Under the pieces are notes generated by a model. The model did not search any database. It was not told the origin of the DNA and saw only the letters and a list, made by a program, of their open reading frames with translations. Positions 1-8,076 of a DNA stretch of 64,000 bases are shown here, in pieces; positions within the stretch are counted from its first letter, which is position 1, and each line of letters begins with the position of its first letter. Source of the stretch: Burkholderiales bacterium (GTDB lineage Bacteria; Pseudomonadota; Gammaproteobacteria; Burkholderiales; Burkholderiaceae); assembly GCA_026225235.1 (NCBI GenBank), contig JAMFSK010000093.1:1-64000 (forward strand), read 5' to 3'. The position numbers and the translations under genes are program-made.

Positions 1-131
1 GATCCCTTGCCGCCCGGGCCCATCTTGAAGCCCGAACCCGCAATCGTTTCGCCGAGCAGGGGCATGCGCGTTGCGCGGAAGGTCAGGTCGGTCACATAGA
101 TCCCGACGATAAAGACGCCCTTGCGATTCAT
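1..131 (-). CDS. PfkB-family carbohydrate kinase, N-terminal fragment (cut by window edge)
   Basis: Only the first 43 codons are present; the gene continues past the left edge. The readable N-terminus (MNRKGVFIVGIYVTDL...) and a GPGGKG segment near residue 40 match the start of ribokinase-type PfkB sugar kinases, where the GGKG loop binds the sugar. The ATG at 131 overlaps the stop of the RbsD/FucU gene as ATGA, so translation is probably coupled. Lying last in an operon with deoC, an aldehyde dehydrogenase and a mutarotase, it may phosphorylate 2-deoxyribose or another pentose. That substrate is inferred from context only. Confidence 0.8.
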   Translation of the reverse strand, partial: MNRKGVFIVGIYVTDLTFRATRMPLLGETIAGSGFKMGPGGKG

Positions 132-604
132 TGCGAGGCTCCTGTGCCGGCGCCGGTATCCGGGGCGAGCAGCACGCCCTTCTTGAAGATAAAGCAACCG
201 TAGCCGCGCATTTCGCCGCTGGCGATCACGCAATAGGCTTGTTTGGCCCGTTCATAGAAGGCCATGCGTTCGAGCGGCGTGAAACTTGCCTTTTCGCCAC
301 TTGCCTCGAGTTCGCGGATGGCTTCCTTCTGCGGGCCGGGGAGGGTCTGCGGGGCGCCGACGACTTCCATGCGGAACGCGGGCGCATCGACAAAGGTATC
401 GAGCGGGAGCACGGACAGCACCGCCTTGACCACGCGCGCGGCGGGCACGCCGTCGATGCGCAGCAGCTTGCCAAGTACCGTCTGGCGTGCAATCGAGTCG
501 GCGGGGAAGTGCGCATCGCAGATCACCAGTTCATCGCCGTGGCCCATCGATTGCAAGGCGAACAGCACGTCGGCGTTCAACAGCGGGTCGATATTCTTAA
601 GCAC
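128..604 (-). CDS. RbsD/FucU-family sugar mutarotase
   Basis: A 158-residue protein of the RbsD/FucU fold, which interconverts sugar anomers or pyranose/furanose forms before phosphorylation. The N-terminal LKNIDPLLNADVL and the GHGDELVICDAHFP segment are family hallmarks; the histidine of GHGDE is the conserved catalytic-site residue. The open frame extends upstream to 673, but a GTG at 604 with AGGAG five bases before it fits the family N-terminus, so I place the start there. It lies between the aldehyde dehydrogenase and the kinase on the minus strand and overlaps the kinase by four bases. Its sugar is probably that of the operon (deoxyribose or another pentose), but this cannot be read from sequence. 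Confidence 0.85.
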   Translation of the reverse strand: MLKNIDPLLNADVLFALQSMGHGDELVICDAHFPADSIARQTVLGKLLRIDGVPAARVVKAVLSVLPLDTFVDAPAFRMEVVGAPQTLPGPQKEAIRELEASGEKASFTPLERMAFYERAKQAYCVIASGEMRGYGCFIFKKGVLLAPDTGAGTGASQ

Positions 605-697
605 ATCGTCTCCTAGTTCAGGGTAGGCCCCGGTGAGCCTTCTCGGCTTTCTTGTCAGGGCTGGGCGAATCACATACGCGCGCCGCCGCGCGGCGCA

Positions 698-3088
698 TCA
701 GTCGCCATACGGTATCCAGATATTCTTGATTTGCGAGGCCTGACGCAGGAACACCAGACCTTCCGCATCGCGCGACGACCAATCGAGCGCCAGTCCGTGA
801 TCGACAAAGGTTCGCTTGAGATTGCCGATCGAAGCGCGTTCCGTTTCGGCGGACTGTTCCGCTGGACCGAAACTCCAGACCGCATCGACATCGTCGTGTG
901 CCGCGAGCACGCCGACCAGCGCGCGCGGATCGCCCGTCACGATGTTGACGACGCCTGCCGGGACATCGGAGGTTTCGATGATCTGGTAGAAGTCCGTCGC
1001 CATCAGCGGGCAAGCCCGGCCCGGCACGATCACCACGCGATTGCCGAGTGCAATGGCCGGCGCGAGCAGCGAGATAAACGACAGCAGCGGTTGCTCATCG
1101 GGGCAGCCAATGCCGATCACGCCGAGCGGCTCGTTCATTGCAAGCGCGACACCGCGCAGGGGCGGCTGGTGAATCGCGCCTTCGAACTTGTCGGCCCAGG
1201 CGGCGTAGGTGAACAGGCGCTGGATCGAGAGCTCGACTTCCGCGTGTGCGTCCTTGGAGGCGGCGCCGGTCCGTATGACGAGCTGGTCGGCAAATTCCGC
1301 AGCCCGCACCGCCAGGTTTTCCGCCAGGAAGAACAACACCTGCGAGCGGTTATGGGGGGTGGCATTCGACCATTTCTGTGCGCCGCGCGCGGCGGAAACC
1401 GCATCGCGGATGTCCTTGCGACTGCCCTCGCCGACTTCACCGAGGCGCTCACCTTCGGGTGACCACACCACGACGGAGTTGCCGCCGTCGGGGCGCGTTT
1501 GCTTGCCGTTGATATAGAGCTTGGCCGTGCGATCGATCAGCGACACTTCGCCTTCCTCGACGTCGCCCGCGAGCGCGGCGATTCGGGCCGGCTTGGTGGT
1601 GCGTGGCTTCAGCTTCGCCCAGGCACGTGGCTTCAGATATTCGTAGGCGCCTTCGCGGCCGCCTTCACGGCCGAAGCCTGACTCGCGATAGCCACCAAAG
1701 CCGACGCTTGCGTCGAACAGATTCGTCGCATTGATCCAGACCACACCCGCTGCGAGACGAGGGGCGACATCGAGCGCGCGGCCGATGGTCTCGGTCCAGA
1801 CGCTGGCGGCCAGACCGTACCGCGTATTGTTAGCGAGCGCGACAGCTTCATCCGGCGTACGGAACGTCATCGTGACGAGCACCGGGCCGAATATTTCTTC
1901 CTGTGCCAGCGAGGAGGCGGGCGACACGCCGGTGATCAGCGTCGGCGGAAAGTAGCTGCCGTCTTTCGGCAGTTTGAGTGCGGCCGGTTGCCAGATGGCG
2001 CAGCCTTCCTCGATGCCGCGATCGACCAGCTTGCCGATCCGTTCGAGCTGGATCGGATCGATGATCGCGCCGATATCGATGCCCTTGTCGAGCGAGGTGC
2101 CCACGCGCAGGGTGTCCATGCGGCGGCGGAGCTTCTCGACGAAGCGGTGTTCGATGCCTTCCTGAACCAGCAGGCGTGAACCCGCACAGCAGACCTGACC
2201 CTGGTTGAACCAGATTGCGTCAACGACGCCTTCGACCGTGCTGTCGAGATCTGCATCGTCGAATACGATGAAGGGCGACTTGCCGCCGAGTTCGAGCGTC
2301 AGCGATTTGCCGGTGCCGGCCGTGGTCTTGCGAATCAAGCGGCCGACTTCGGTGGAACCGGTAAAGGCGATCTTGTCGACGTCGTCGTGTTCGACCAGCG
2401 CCGCGCCCGTCGCACCGTCGCCGGTCACGATATTCAGCACACCCTTGGGCAGGCCTGCGCGAGTCGCGAGTTCGGCGAACAACAGCGCGGTCAGCGACGT
2501 GAACTCGGCAGGCTTGAGCACTACGCAGTTGCCGAGTGCGAGCGCCGGGGCAATCTTCCACGCGAGCATCAGCAGGGGAAAATTCCAGGGCACGATCTGG
2601 CCGATGACGCCGAGCGGCGCCCAGTCGGCGAACTCGCTTTCCTGAAGCTGGGCCCAACCCGCGTAGTAGAGCAGGTGACGCGCGACCAGCGGAATGTCGA
2701 TATCGCGTGACTCGCGGATCGGCTTGCCATTGTCGAGCGACTCGAGCACGGCGAACAGGCGGCTATGCCGTTGCACCATGCGTGCAAGCGCATACAGATG
2801 CTTGGCGCGGCCATGACCGCCGAGCGCGAGCCAGCCCGCCTGCGCGGTTCGTGCTGCGCGCACGGCGTGATCGATGTCGGCGGCGCTGCCCTGGGCGATG
2901 CGTGCGAGCACCTGACCATTCGCAGGTTCCTGCGTCTCGAAGCTCGCGGTGTCCGACGTGGGTGTCCAGGCGCCATTGATAAAGTGGCCAAAATTCGCAT
3001 CATGCGAGGCGAGCCACGCGCGTGCGGCTTTGTCGTCTTCCGGGGCGGGACCGTAATCCATCGAAGAAAAGTACTCGGCTATGCTCAT
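698..3088 (-). CDS. Aldehyde dehydrogenase fused to a second, degenerate ALDH-like domain
   Basis: A 796-residue protein. Residues about 1-495 form a complete NAD(P)-dependent aldehyde dehydrogenase: PWNFP near 167-171, general-base Glu266 in LELGGKSP and nucleophile Cys300 in NQGQVCCAGSR. Residues about 510-796 repeat the ALDH N-terminal fold (LYINGKQT, PLGVIGIG, LLAPAIALGNRVVI, GVVNIVTGD) but stop before the catalytic cysteine and have no ELGGK, so the second unit is truncated and should not be catalytic. The gene starts 24 bases after deoC. Since DeoC releases acetaldehyde, oxidation of acetaldehyde to acetate is the likely role. The fused architecture may help oligomerisation or cofactor binding; that is inference. 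Confidence 0.88.
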   Translation of the reverse strand: MSIAEYFSSMDYGPAPEDDKAARAWLASHDANFGHFINGAWTPTSDTASFETQEPANGQVLARIAQGSAADIDHAVRAARTAQAGWLALGGHGRAKHLYALARMVQRHSRLFAVLESLDNGKPIRESRDIDIPLVARHLLYYAGWAQLQESEFADWAPLGVIGQIVPWNFPLLMLAWKIAPALALGNCVVLKPAEFTSLTALLFAELATRAGLPKGVLNIVTGDGATGAALVEHDDVDKIAFTGSTEVGRLIRKTTAGTGKSLTLELGGKSPFIVFDDADLDSTVEGVVDAIWFNQGQVCCAGSRLLVQEGIEHRFVEKLRRRMDTLRVGTSLDKGIDIGAIIDPIQLERIGKLVDRGIEEGCAIWQPAALKLPKDGSYFPPTLITGVSPASSLAQEEIFGPVLVTMTFRTPDEAVALANNTRYGLAASVWTETIGRALDVAPRLAAGVVWINATNLFDASVGFGGYRESGFGREGGREGAYEYLKPRAWAKLKPRTTKPARIAALAGDVEEGEVSLIDRTAKLYINGKQTRPDGGNSVVVWSPEGERLGEVGEGSRKDIRDAVSAARGAQKWSNATPHNRSQVLFFLAENLAVRAAEFADQLVIRTGAASKDAHAEVELSIQRLFTYAAWADKFEGAIHQPPLRGVALAMNEPLGVIGIGCPDEQPLLSFISLLAPAIALGNRVVIVPGRACPLMATDFYQIIETSDVPAGVVNIVTGDPRALVGVLAAHDDVDAVWSFGPAEQSAETERASIGNLKRTFVDHGLALDWSSRDAEGLVFLRQASQIKNIWIPYGD

Positions 3089-3112
3089 TGGGACGTTATG
3101 ACGTGAAATGGG

Positions 3113-4150
3113 TTACGCGAGCGGATGACGGTGGAACGCCGAATACCGGCCACTGCTGTGGTGTTCGAGCTGCCGTTCGATGTCCGCGAGCAGGCTCGAA
3201 GCGCCGATCCGGAACAGGTCCGGTTCGAGCCAGCGGCGGCCGAGCTCTTCCTTCATGAGGATCTGATAATTGAGCACGGTCTTGGCCGTCGATACACCGC
3301 CTGCAGGCTTGAAACCGACCAGCCAGCCAGTGCGTTCGTGATAGTCGCGAATCGCGCGGACCATCACGAGTGAGACATCGAGCGTGGCGTTGACGCCTTC
3401 CTTGCCGGTCGAGGTCTTGATGAAGTCGGCTCCAGCCATCATGCAGACCATCGAGGCACGCGCGATGTTCGAAAGCGTCTGGATATCGCCGGTCGCGAGG
3501 ATCGCCTTCAGATGTGCATCCCCGCAGGCTTTGCGGAAATCGCGGACTTCGTTGTATAACGCCTGCCAGTTGCCGGTCAGCACATGTTCGCGTGTCACGA
3601 CGATATCGATCTCGTGTGCGCCGTCGGCGACCGAGGCAGCAATTTCCTTCAGTTTGAAGTCGTGCGGGATCAGGCCCGCAGGAAAGCCCGTGGACACCGC
3701 AGCAACCGGAATGCCGGTGCCCGCGAGGGCGTCGACCGCGGTGGCGACAAAACGGTGATAGACACAGACAGCACCCGTATGGAGCGGCTTGCCTTCGAGG
3801 GGTGTCGCGCTGCCGATACCCAATGCGTCGAGCAGGTCGGCGCGTACGGGTTGGCGCGCTTTGGCGCACAGGCGCCGCACACGGCCGGCCGTGTCGTCGC
3901 CATTGAGGGTTGTCAGGTCGATGCAGGTGACGGCCTTGAGCAGCCACGCCGCCTGCGCATCCTTCTTGACGGAGCGGCGCGTTCCGAGCGTTGCGACCCG
4001 GCGCTCGACGGCGCTCAGGTTGACACGCAGGTTATCGAACCACGAGGGGTCGAAGGGTACGCCGGGATTGCGGACCACAGGCTGATCGGTGTCTAGCCGC
4101 AGCGGCAGGACATTCGACGCAGGTCTGTCGAGGACGGAAGGTTCTGACAT
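3113..4150 (-). CDS. deoC: Deoxyribose-phosphate aldolase (DERA)
   Basis: A class I aldolase cleaving 2-deoxyribose-5-phosphate to acetaldehyde and glyceraldehyde-3-phosphate in the cytoplasm. At 345 residues it is longer than the E. coli enzyme (259) because of an N-terminal extension of about 70 residues, as in long DERA forms. The Schiff-base lysine is Lys245 in ADFIKTSTGK, the second catalytic lysine is Lys281 in GFKPAGGV, and the conserved Asp182 lies in EIDIVV. It is the first gene of a minus-strand operon with an aldehyde dehydrogenase, a mutarotase and a PfkB kinase, which together would take free deoxyribose to central metabolism. A DeoR-like operator lies about 60 bases upstream. 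Confidence 0.95.
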   Translation of the reverse strand: MSEPSVLDRPASNVLPLRLDTDQPVVRNPGVPFDPSWFDNLRVNLSAVERRVATLGTRRSVKKDAQAAWLLKAVTCIDLTTLNGDDTAGRVRRLCAKARQPVRADLLDALGIGSATPLEGKPLHTGAVCVYHRFVATAVDALAGTGIPVAAVSTGFPAGLIPHDFKLKEIAASVADGAHEIDIVVTREHVLTGNWQALYNEVRDFRKACGDAHLKAILATGDIQTLSNIARASMVCMMAGADFIKTSTGKEGVNATLDVSLVMVRAIRDYHERTGWLVGFKPAGGVSTAKTVLNYQILMKEELGRRWLEPDLFRIGASSLLADIERQLEHHSSGRYSAFHRHPLA

Positions 4151-4207
4151 GGGGTCTGGTGCGCTTCAAGCAGTGCGGAATCGATGGTGTTGTGTATGTT
4201 ACATAAA

Positions 4208-4223
4208 TGTTGAGATTCTAACA
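4208..4223. promoter_or_regulatory. DeoR-like operator upstream of deoC
   Basis: The dyad TGTTGAGATTCTAACA matches the E. coli DeoR operator TGTTAGAATTCTAACA at 13 of 16 positions, with outer arms TGTT and AACA intact. It sits 57 bases upstream of the deoC ATG in an AT-rich patch with further TGTTA-like half sites (ATGTTACAT at 4196-4204, TGTTAG at 4232-4237). The similarity is seen directly; the identity of the repressor is not, because no deoR gene is in the window. Confidence 0.5.
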
Positions 4224-4418
4224 TCAGGGTTTGTTAGTACACGATCAGGCATGGAATTGGACGGCGATGGATCCCAAGTAAAATGAAAGATTTGAAGGCG
4301 AGACGTGGGAAAAGCGAAGCAGCGGGAGGGAAGTGGTGGACCAGGCAGTTGCGAGACCAGCGGCAAGCCAACGGCAAGACAGGGCCGAGAGGGGAAGGGG
4401 GTGAGGCGGGCAGCGTGG

Positions 4419-4451
4419 AAAAAAAGCCGGCGCGCCAGACGCGCCGGCTTT
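4419..4451 (-). terminator. Intrinsic terminator of the TpsB gene
   Basis: Read on the minus strand, a 12-bp perfect stem (AAAGCCGGCGCG pairing with CGCGCCGGCTTT, loop of five) is followed directly by a run of seven T. It starts five bases after the TpsB stop codon, a textbook rho-independent terminator. Confidence 0.9.
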
Positions 4452-4455
4452 GAAC

Positions 4456-6159
4456 TTACTGGAAGTTGTACGAGAAGTTGGCGTTGACCCGCGGGCTGCG
4501 CGAGGCGCTCTCGATCGGCGCGTCTGCGACGGGTTTGCCGACCGCGAGATCGAGTGAATAGTGATGCAGGTCGCCGAAGCGCACGCCGAACGCGATCGAG
4601 GCAAGCCGGCTCGGATAGGTCGGCCCCGAATGCAGATAGACCCGCGCGGAGTCGAACTCGAAATAAGGCTGGACCGTCTGGACATAGGTATAACCGAGTG
4701 CGAACGCACGGTTCAGCTCGACCGAGGCGCCCCAGCCCGAATCGCCTGCAGCCTCGCCCGGTTGATAGCCGAGACCGAAACGCGGCCCGCCGAACGTGAT
4801 CTGTTCCGATGTCGGCAGCGAATCATGGCTGTACTGGCCCGCGATCGAAAACGTCGTGCCCAGACCCAGCGGCCATTGATTGCTTTGCGTGAAGCTGCCG
4901 CCGAACTTGGTGAAGTCGAGATCGACGCCGCTTTGCTGGACCACGCCGGGCACATTGGTATACGCGCTCTTCGACGCGCCGAGGATATCGAAGGCTTTCG
5001 AGATCGACAGCGACGCCTTGCGCGACATGCCGTCGCTCGCGTCGGCATAATCGATCTGTGTCTGCAGAACACGCACATTCGACTTGAGGCCCACGATCGC
5101 ACCGTTCAGCGTATTCGTATAACGGTCTTCATCGTGAGTGCCGTAAGCACTCACGGTACCGACGAGGCTGCGCTGATTCGACAGCAGAAAAGGATAGGCG
5201 AGGGACCCGCCAAATTTGTCCTGCGTGACCCGGCGGTCGACTGTCGAGGGTAGACCGGGGTTGTCATCCGGTTCGCCTTGATAGTGCGAGGCGTTAAGCT
5301 TGCCGGTGAGGCCATCGCTACCGAGCGGCACGGAGAAGTTGCCGGCGTAATACTGTTCGTGATCGCGTCCCGGCGGAAAAAGCGCCGAGACACTGAGTTG
5401 TTCACCGAGCCCGAGCACACCGTTCTCGACCGCTGTCGCGAGGGCCTGGATTCCCGGGTGGTTGAAGTCGAGCCCCATATTGAAATCGACGCGCTTGCGT
5501 TCGACCTTCAGATCGAGCGTCGTGCCACCGTCCGTCGTGGTAGGCGGCGGCACATTCGCGGCGATCTTCACGCCCTGCAGCAGGCCGAGTACATTGATGT
5601 AGCGCTCAAAGGTACTGCGCCGCAGCGGGCGATCGGCCGCGATATGTGCGGCAATCGCCCGGATCTTGGCTTCGTCGTTACCCGCGTCGCCGCTGATCTG
5701 GACTTTGGCGACGTAGCCTTCGACGACCGTGACCTTGACGACACCGTCGGCAAAATCCTGAGCGGGGATATAGGCGAATGACAACGCATACCCGCGTTGC
5801 TGATAGAGCTGCGTCACCCCGTTGGCAGTCTCGATCAACTGCCCGATGGTGGTCTCATGACCGACCAGCGGCGTGAAGCGTTTGGCGATTTCTTCGAAAG
5901 GGAGGGCCTGCACCCCGACGATCTGGATCTTGCTCGGTGTCAGCGTGCGTGCCAGCAATTGTTGCAGTTGCGGATTCTGGCGTTCGACCTGCACGGTGAC
6001 GCTCGGCGCTTGCTGCGGGGTGTTGACCTGGGGCAACGTCTGGACCGGATTGCCACCGACCGGCGCGCGCGCGGCCTGTGCATAGGCGGTCCCGGCGGCG
6101 CCCATTGATACGACGCCGAGTACGGCGACGATCGGCTTGATGATCTGCGCGTTTCTCAT
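4456..6159 (-). CDS. TpsB/FhaC/ShlB-family two-partner-secretion outer-membrane transporter
   Basis: A 567-residue protein of the Omp85-related TpsB family, which moves a partner exoprotein across the outer membrane. The chosen ATG at 6159 has GAGGAAG upstream and opens a Sec signal peptide ending near AYAQA; longer upstream starts add a charged tail ahead of the signal. A proline/glutamine-rich linker leads into a ShlB-type POTRA region (about 85-235: KIQIVGVQALPFEEI, YQQRGYALSFAYIPAQ, VTVVEGYVAKVQISG). A beta-barrel ending in YSYNFQ, with a terminal aromatic-X pattern, follows. The barrel loop that normally carries VRGY reads GGPRFGLGYQPGE, so the usual arginine is absent or displaced. No classical TpsA lies nearby; the upstream genes are two repeat lipoproteins on the same strand. 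Confidence 0.88.
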   Translation of the reverse strand: MRNAQIIKPIVAVLGVVSMGAAGTAYAQAARAPVGGNPVQTLPQVNTPQQAPSVTVQVERQNPQLQQLLARTLTPSKIQIVGVQALPFEEIAKRFTPLVGHETTIGQLIETANGVTQLYQQRGYALSFAYIPAQDFADGVVKVTVVEGYVAKVQISGDAGNDEAKIRAIAAHIAADRPLRRSTFERYINVLGLLQGVKIAANVPPPTTTDGGTTLDLKVERKRVDFNMGLDFNHPGIQALATAVENGVLGLGEQLSVSALFPPGRDHEQYYAGNFSVPLGSDGLTGKLNASHYQGEPDDNPGLPSTVDRRVTQDKFGGSLAYPFLLSNQRSLVGTVSAYGTHDEDRYTNTLNGAIVGLKSNVRVLQTQIDYADASDGMSRKASLSISKAFDILGASKSAYTNVPGVVQQSGVDLDFTKFGGSFTQSNQWPLGLGTTFSIAGQYSHDSLPTSEQITFGGPRFGLGYQPGEAAGDSGWGASVELNRAFALGYTYVQTVQPYFEFDSARVYLHSGPTYPSRLASIAFGVRFGDLHHYSLDLAVGKPVADAPIESASRSPRVNANFSYNFQ

Positions 6160-6465
6160 GATACTTCCTCGTAGATTCTTGTATTGGCCGCGGGATCGCC
6201 GGCGCTTGCGCGCCGGCACCCGTCGATTTTTGTTTGCGCCCGGCTCCCTGAACTGCGGCGCGACCTGCCCCGATGCCCTGCCTTTCACCTTCCGTCGCGG
6301 TTGCCCGCTCGTCTCCCGCTTTGCCTACCCGTTTTGCTGATTCGTTTCTGCTGCAGGCAGCCTCTTCTTTGCATCTGGTCTTAATGCTGTCCTAATGCTA
6401 GAAGAGCGCTGGCCTGGTGCATTCGCGCCGCGCCCTTTTTAGGGCGCGTGCGCGGATGTCCCGGA
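6160..6465. other. Intergenic leader between repeat lipoprotein 2 and TpsB, with two hairpins
   Basis: No gene seen. It contains a perfect 8-bp stem with TTGC loop (GCCGGCGC / GCGCCGGC, 6198-6217) only 39 bases ahead of the TpsB start. A second 8-bp stem with TTTT loop (CGCGCCCT / AGGGCGCG, 6429-6448) lies just after the lipoprotein stop. Neither is followed by a T-run on the minus strand, so they look like processing or attenuation structures rather than standard terminators. Confidence 0.5.
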
Positions 6466-7872
6466 CTAGTGGACCACTGCGCCCGGCGTCTTTTCAGAGG
6501 CGCGGGTCACTGATGAACTGTTATTGACGGGGCCACCGATCGACGTGCCACCCACGCTCCCGAGCGCACCCGTCACGCTGCTGAGCAACGAGGTCACGGC
6601 GCCCAGACCTGCCGCCGAGCCGCCGGTGCTGCCAGCGGTCGACGACGCGTTGCTGGTCGTCACCACGATTGCGCCGAGCAGGGTCGTCACCGGTGCAAGC
6701 GGATTGGCGCCGCTGCTGCCTGAGACGGATGACAGCGCACCTGTCAGCGACGCGAGCGGGCTGCCCGCGAGCGGGGACGCTCCCCCTCCCAGGGTCGTGA
6801 GACCGCCCAGGTTGGCGAGCAGCCCTGTCAGCGGTCCCAACGTGCCCGCCGCCGTGCCGGCGCCGGTGGTTGGTGCGGTGCTGACATTGCCGAGGTTGGC
6901 GAAGAGGCCCGCGATCGGCGCTGCGCCGTTGATGCCGTTGTGGTCAAGTACGCTGCCGGTGCCCGCCACCGTGTTGCCGAGGCTGCTGACGACATTGCCG
7001 ACGTCGGCGACCACGATGTTGTTGGTCGAGCCACTGACCGTCTTGCCGCCTTGCGAGATCGCGCTGCCGAGGGTCTGCAGCAACGTGTCCGTCGGTGCCC
7101 CGAGACCACTTGCGCTGCCGATGGTCTGGGTCCCATTGCCGAGCGTGACGACGATCGGCGTGATCGCCGTACTGAGTTGCTGGGTCACTTGCTGGACCGG
7201 GCCGCTCGAGAGCGTCGCGCCGAGTGTCTGGCCGCCGCTTTCGATCGTGGTCCCGACAAGTCCGACCGCGCCCGCGAGCGGCGAGGTGAGCGGGCTGAGC
7301 GCACCGAGCGGGCCGCCGTTACCGAGGCCACCGATTACCGTGCCGACGCCAACCACTGCGCCGCCTGCATCGGTCACGACGTAGCCGAGGCTCGATACTG
7401 TGATGCCGACCGGATCGCTGCTCGAGCCGATCTTGCCGAGGCCATTGCCGATACCGGTGCCGAGATCGCTGACGATGTCGCCGGTGCTCGCCACTGTCGC
7501 GCCGAGGCCCTGTGAGACTTGCGGGCTGACACCAAGCGGCAGCGGTGTGTTGGCGATCACATTGCCGAGGTCGGTGGTGGTCTTGCCGATTTCCGTCGCC
7601 ACGCCGGTGTCGCTCGTGGTGGTGGTCGCAGGGGTCGTGCTCGTCGTGCTCGGTGCGGCCGCACCCGTGGCCGGCGTATTGCCCATCGACGTGCCATCCG
7701 AGCCGCAGCCCGCGAGGGCGAGTGTCAAGGCGCAGGCGGCAGCGAGTACGCTCAGCGACAGCACGCGAGAACCAGCGTGCGGTTGGCGCACGGGTTTGCG
7801 AACGATGCCGGACATGGCCACGCACGATGCCGAGGCGCTCCGCTGCGGTAGATGATCGGTGTTGCTTTTCAT
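6466..7872 (-). CDS. Gly/Ser/Thr/Val-repeat surface lipoprotein (paralogue of the gene at 8077-9600)
   Basis: 468 residues. A long N-terminal segment leads to a hydrophobic stretch and lipobox LAGC with Cys56, so the mature protein should be lipidated. The rest is built from degenerate short repeats of the type GN-V-SS-G (GNVIANTPLPLG, GTVIGGLGNG, GNVVSSLGNTVAGTG), rich in Gly, Thr, Ser and Val with almost no charged residues. Such proteins are often labelled collagen-like in Burkholderia, but no Gly-X-Y periodicity is present. GGGAGA precedes the ATG. The upstream paralogue and the downstream TpsB lie on the same strand, suggesting a secretion or surface-display module. A structural or adhesive role is inferred. 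Confidence 0.7.
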   Translation of the reverse strand: MKSNTDHLPQRSASASCVAMSGIVRKPVRQPHAGSRVLSLSVLAAACALTLALAGCGSDGTSMGNTPATGAAAPSTTSTTPATTTTSDTGVATEIGKTTTDLGNVIANTPLPLGVSPQVSQGLGATVASTGDIVSDLGTGIGNGLGKIGSSSDPVGITVSSLGYVVTDAGGAVVGVGTVIGGLGNGGPLGALSPLTSPLAGAVGLVGTTIESGGQTLGATLSSGPVQQVTQQLSTAITPIVVTLGNGTQTIGSASGLGAPTDTLLQTLGSAISQGGKTVSGSTNNIVVADVGNVVSSLGNTVAGTGSVLDHNGINGAAPIAGLFANLGNVSTAPTTGAGTAAGTLGPLTGLLANLGGLTTLGGGASPLAGSPLASLTGALSSVSGSSGANPLAPVTTLLGAIVVTTSNASSTAGSTGGSAAGLGAVTSLLSSVTGALGSVGGTSIGGPVNNSSSVTRASEKTPGAVVH

Positions 7873-8076
7873 GTTTTGTCTCCCTTGTTAACTAGACTTG
7901 AACCCAAGCTTCAACTTGATCTGCAACCTGAAACGCTGGCCTCTGCCACCGACCCGAGCCGCCCTGTCTGCTCGCGACTGAACCTCAAGCCCCCAGCGCA
8001 AAGTCAACCCTGCAATGCGCCCGCTTGTGTGAGCAGGCCAGGTGGTTGACGCCCGGGCCTGCCCGCGGACAACCGC

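Larger units (their letters stand above)
4151..4455. other. Intergenic region between deoC promoter and TpsB terminator
   Basis: Holds the deoC promoter/operator (about 4190-4245), a purine-rich stretch with no recognisable gene (about 4260-4418), and the terminator of the TpsB gene at its right edge. No credible ORF was seen. Confidence 0.6.

Noticed and set aside
6429-6448. Hairpin after the repeat-lipoprotein stop as a rho-independent terminator
   Set aside because: The T-run is in the loop, not after the stem on the minus strand, so it does not meet the usual criteria.
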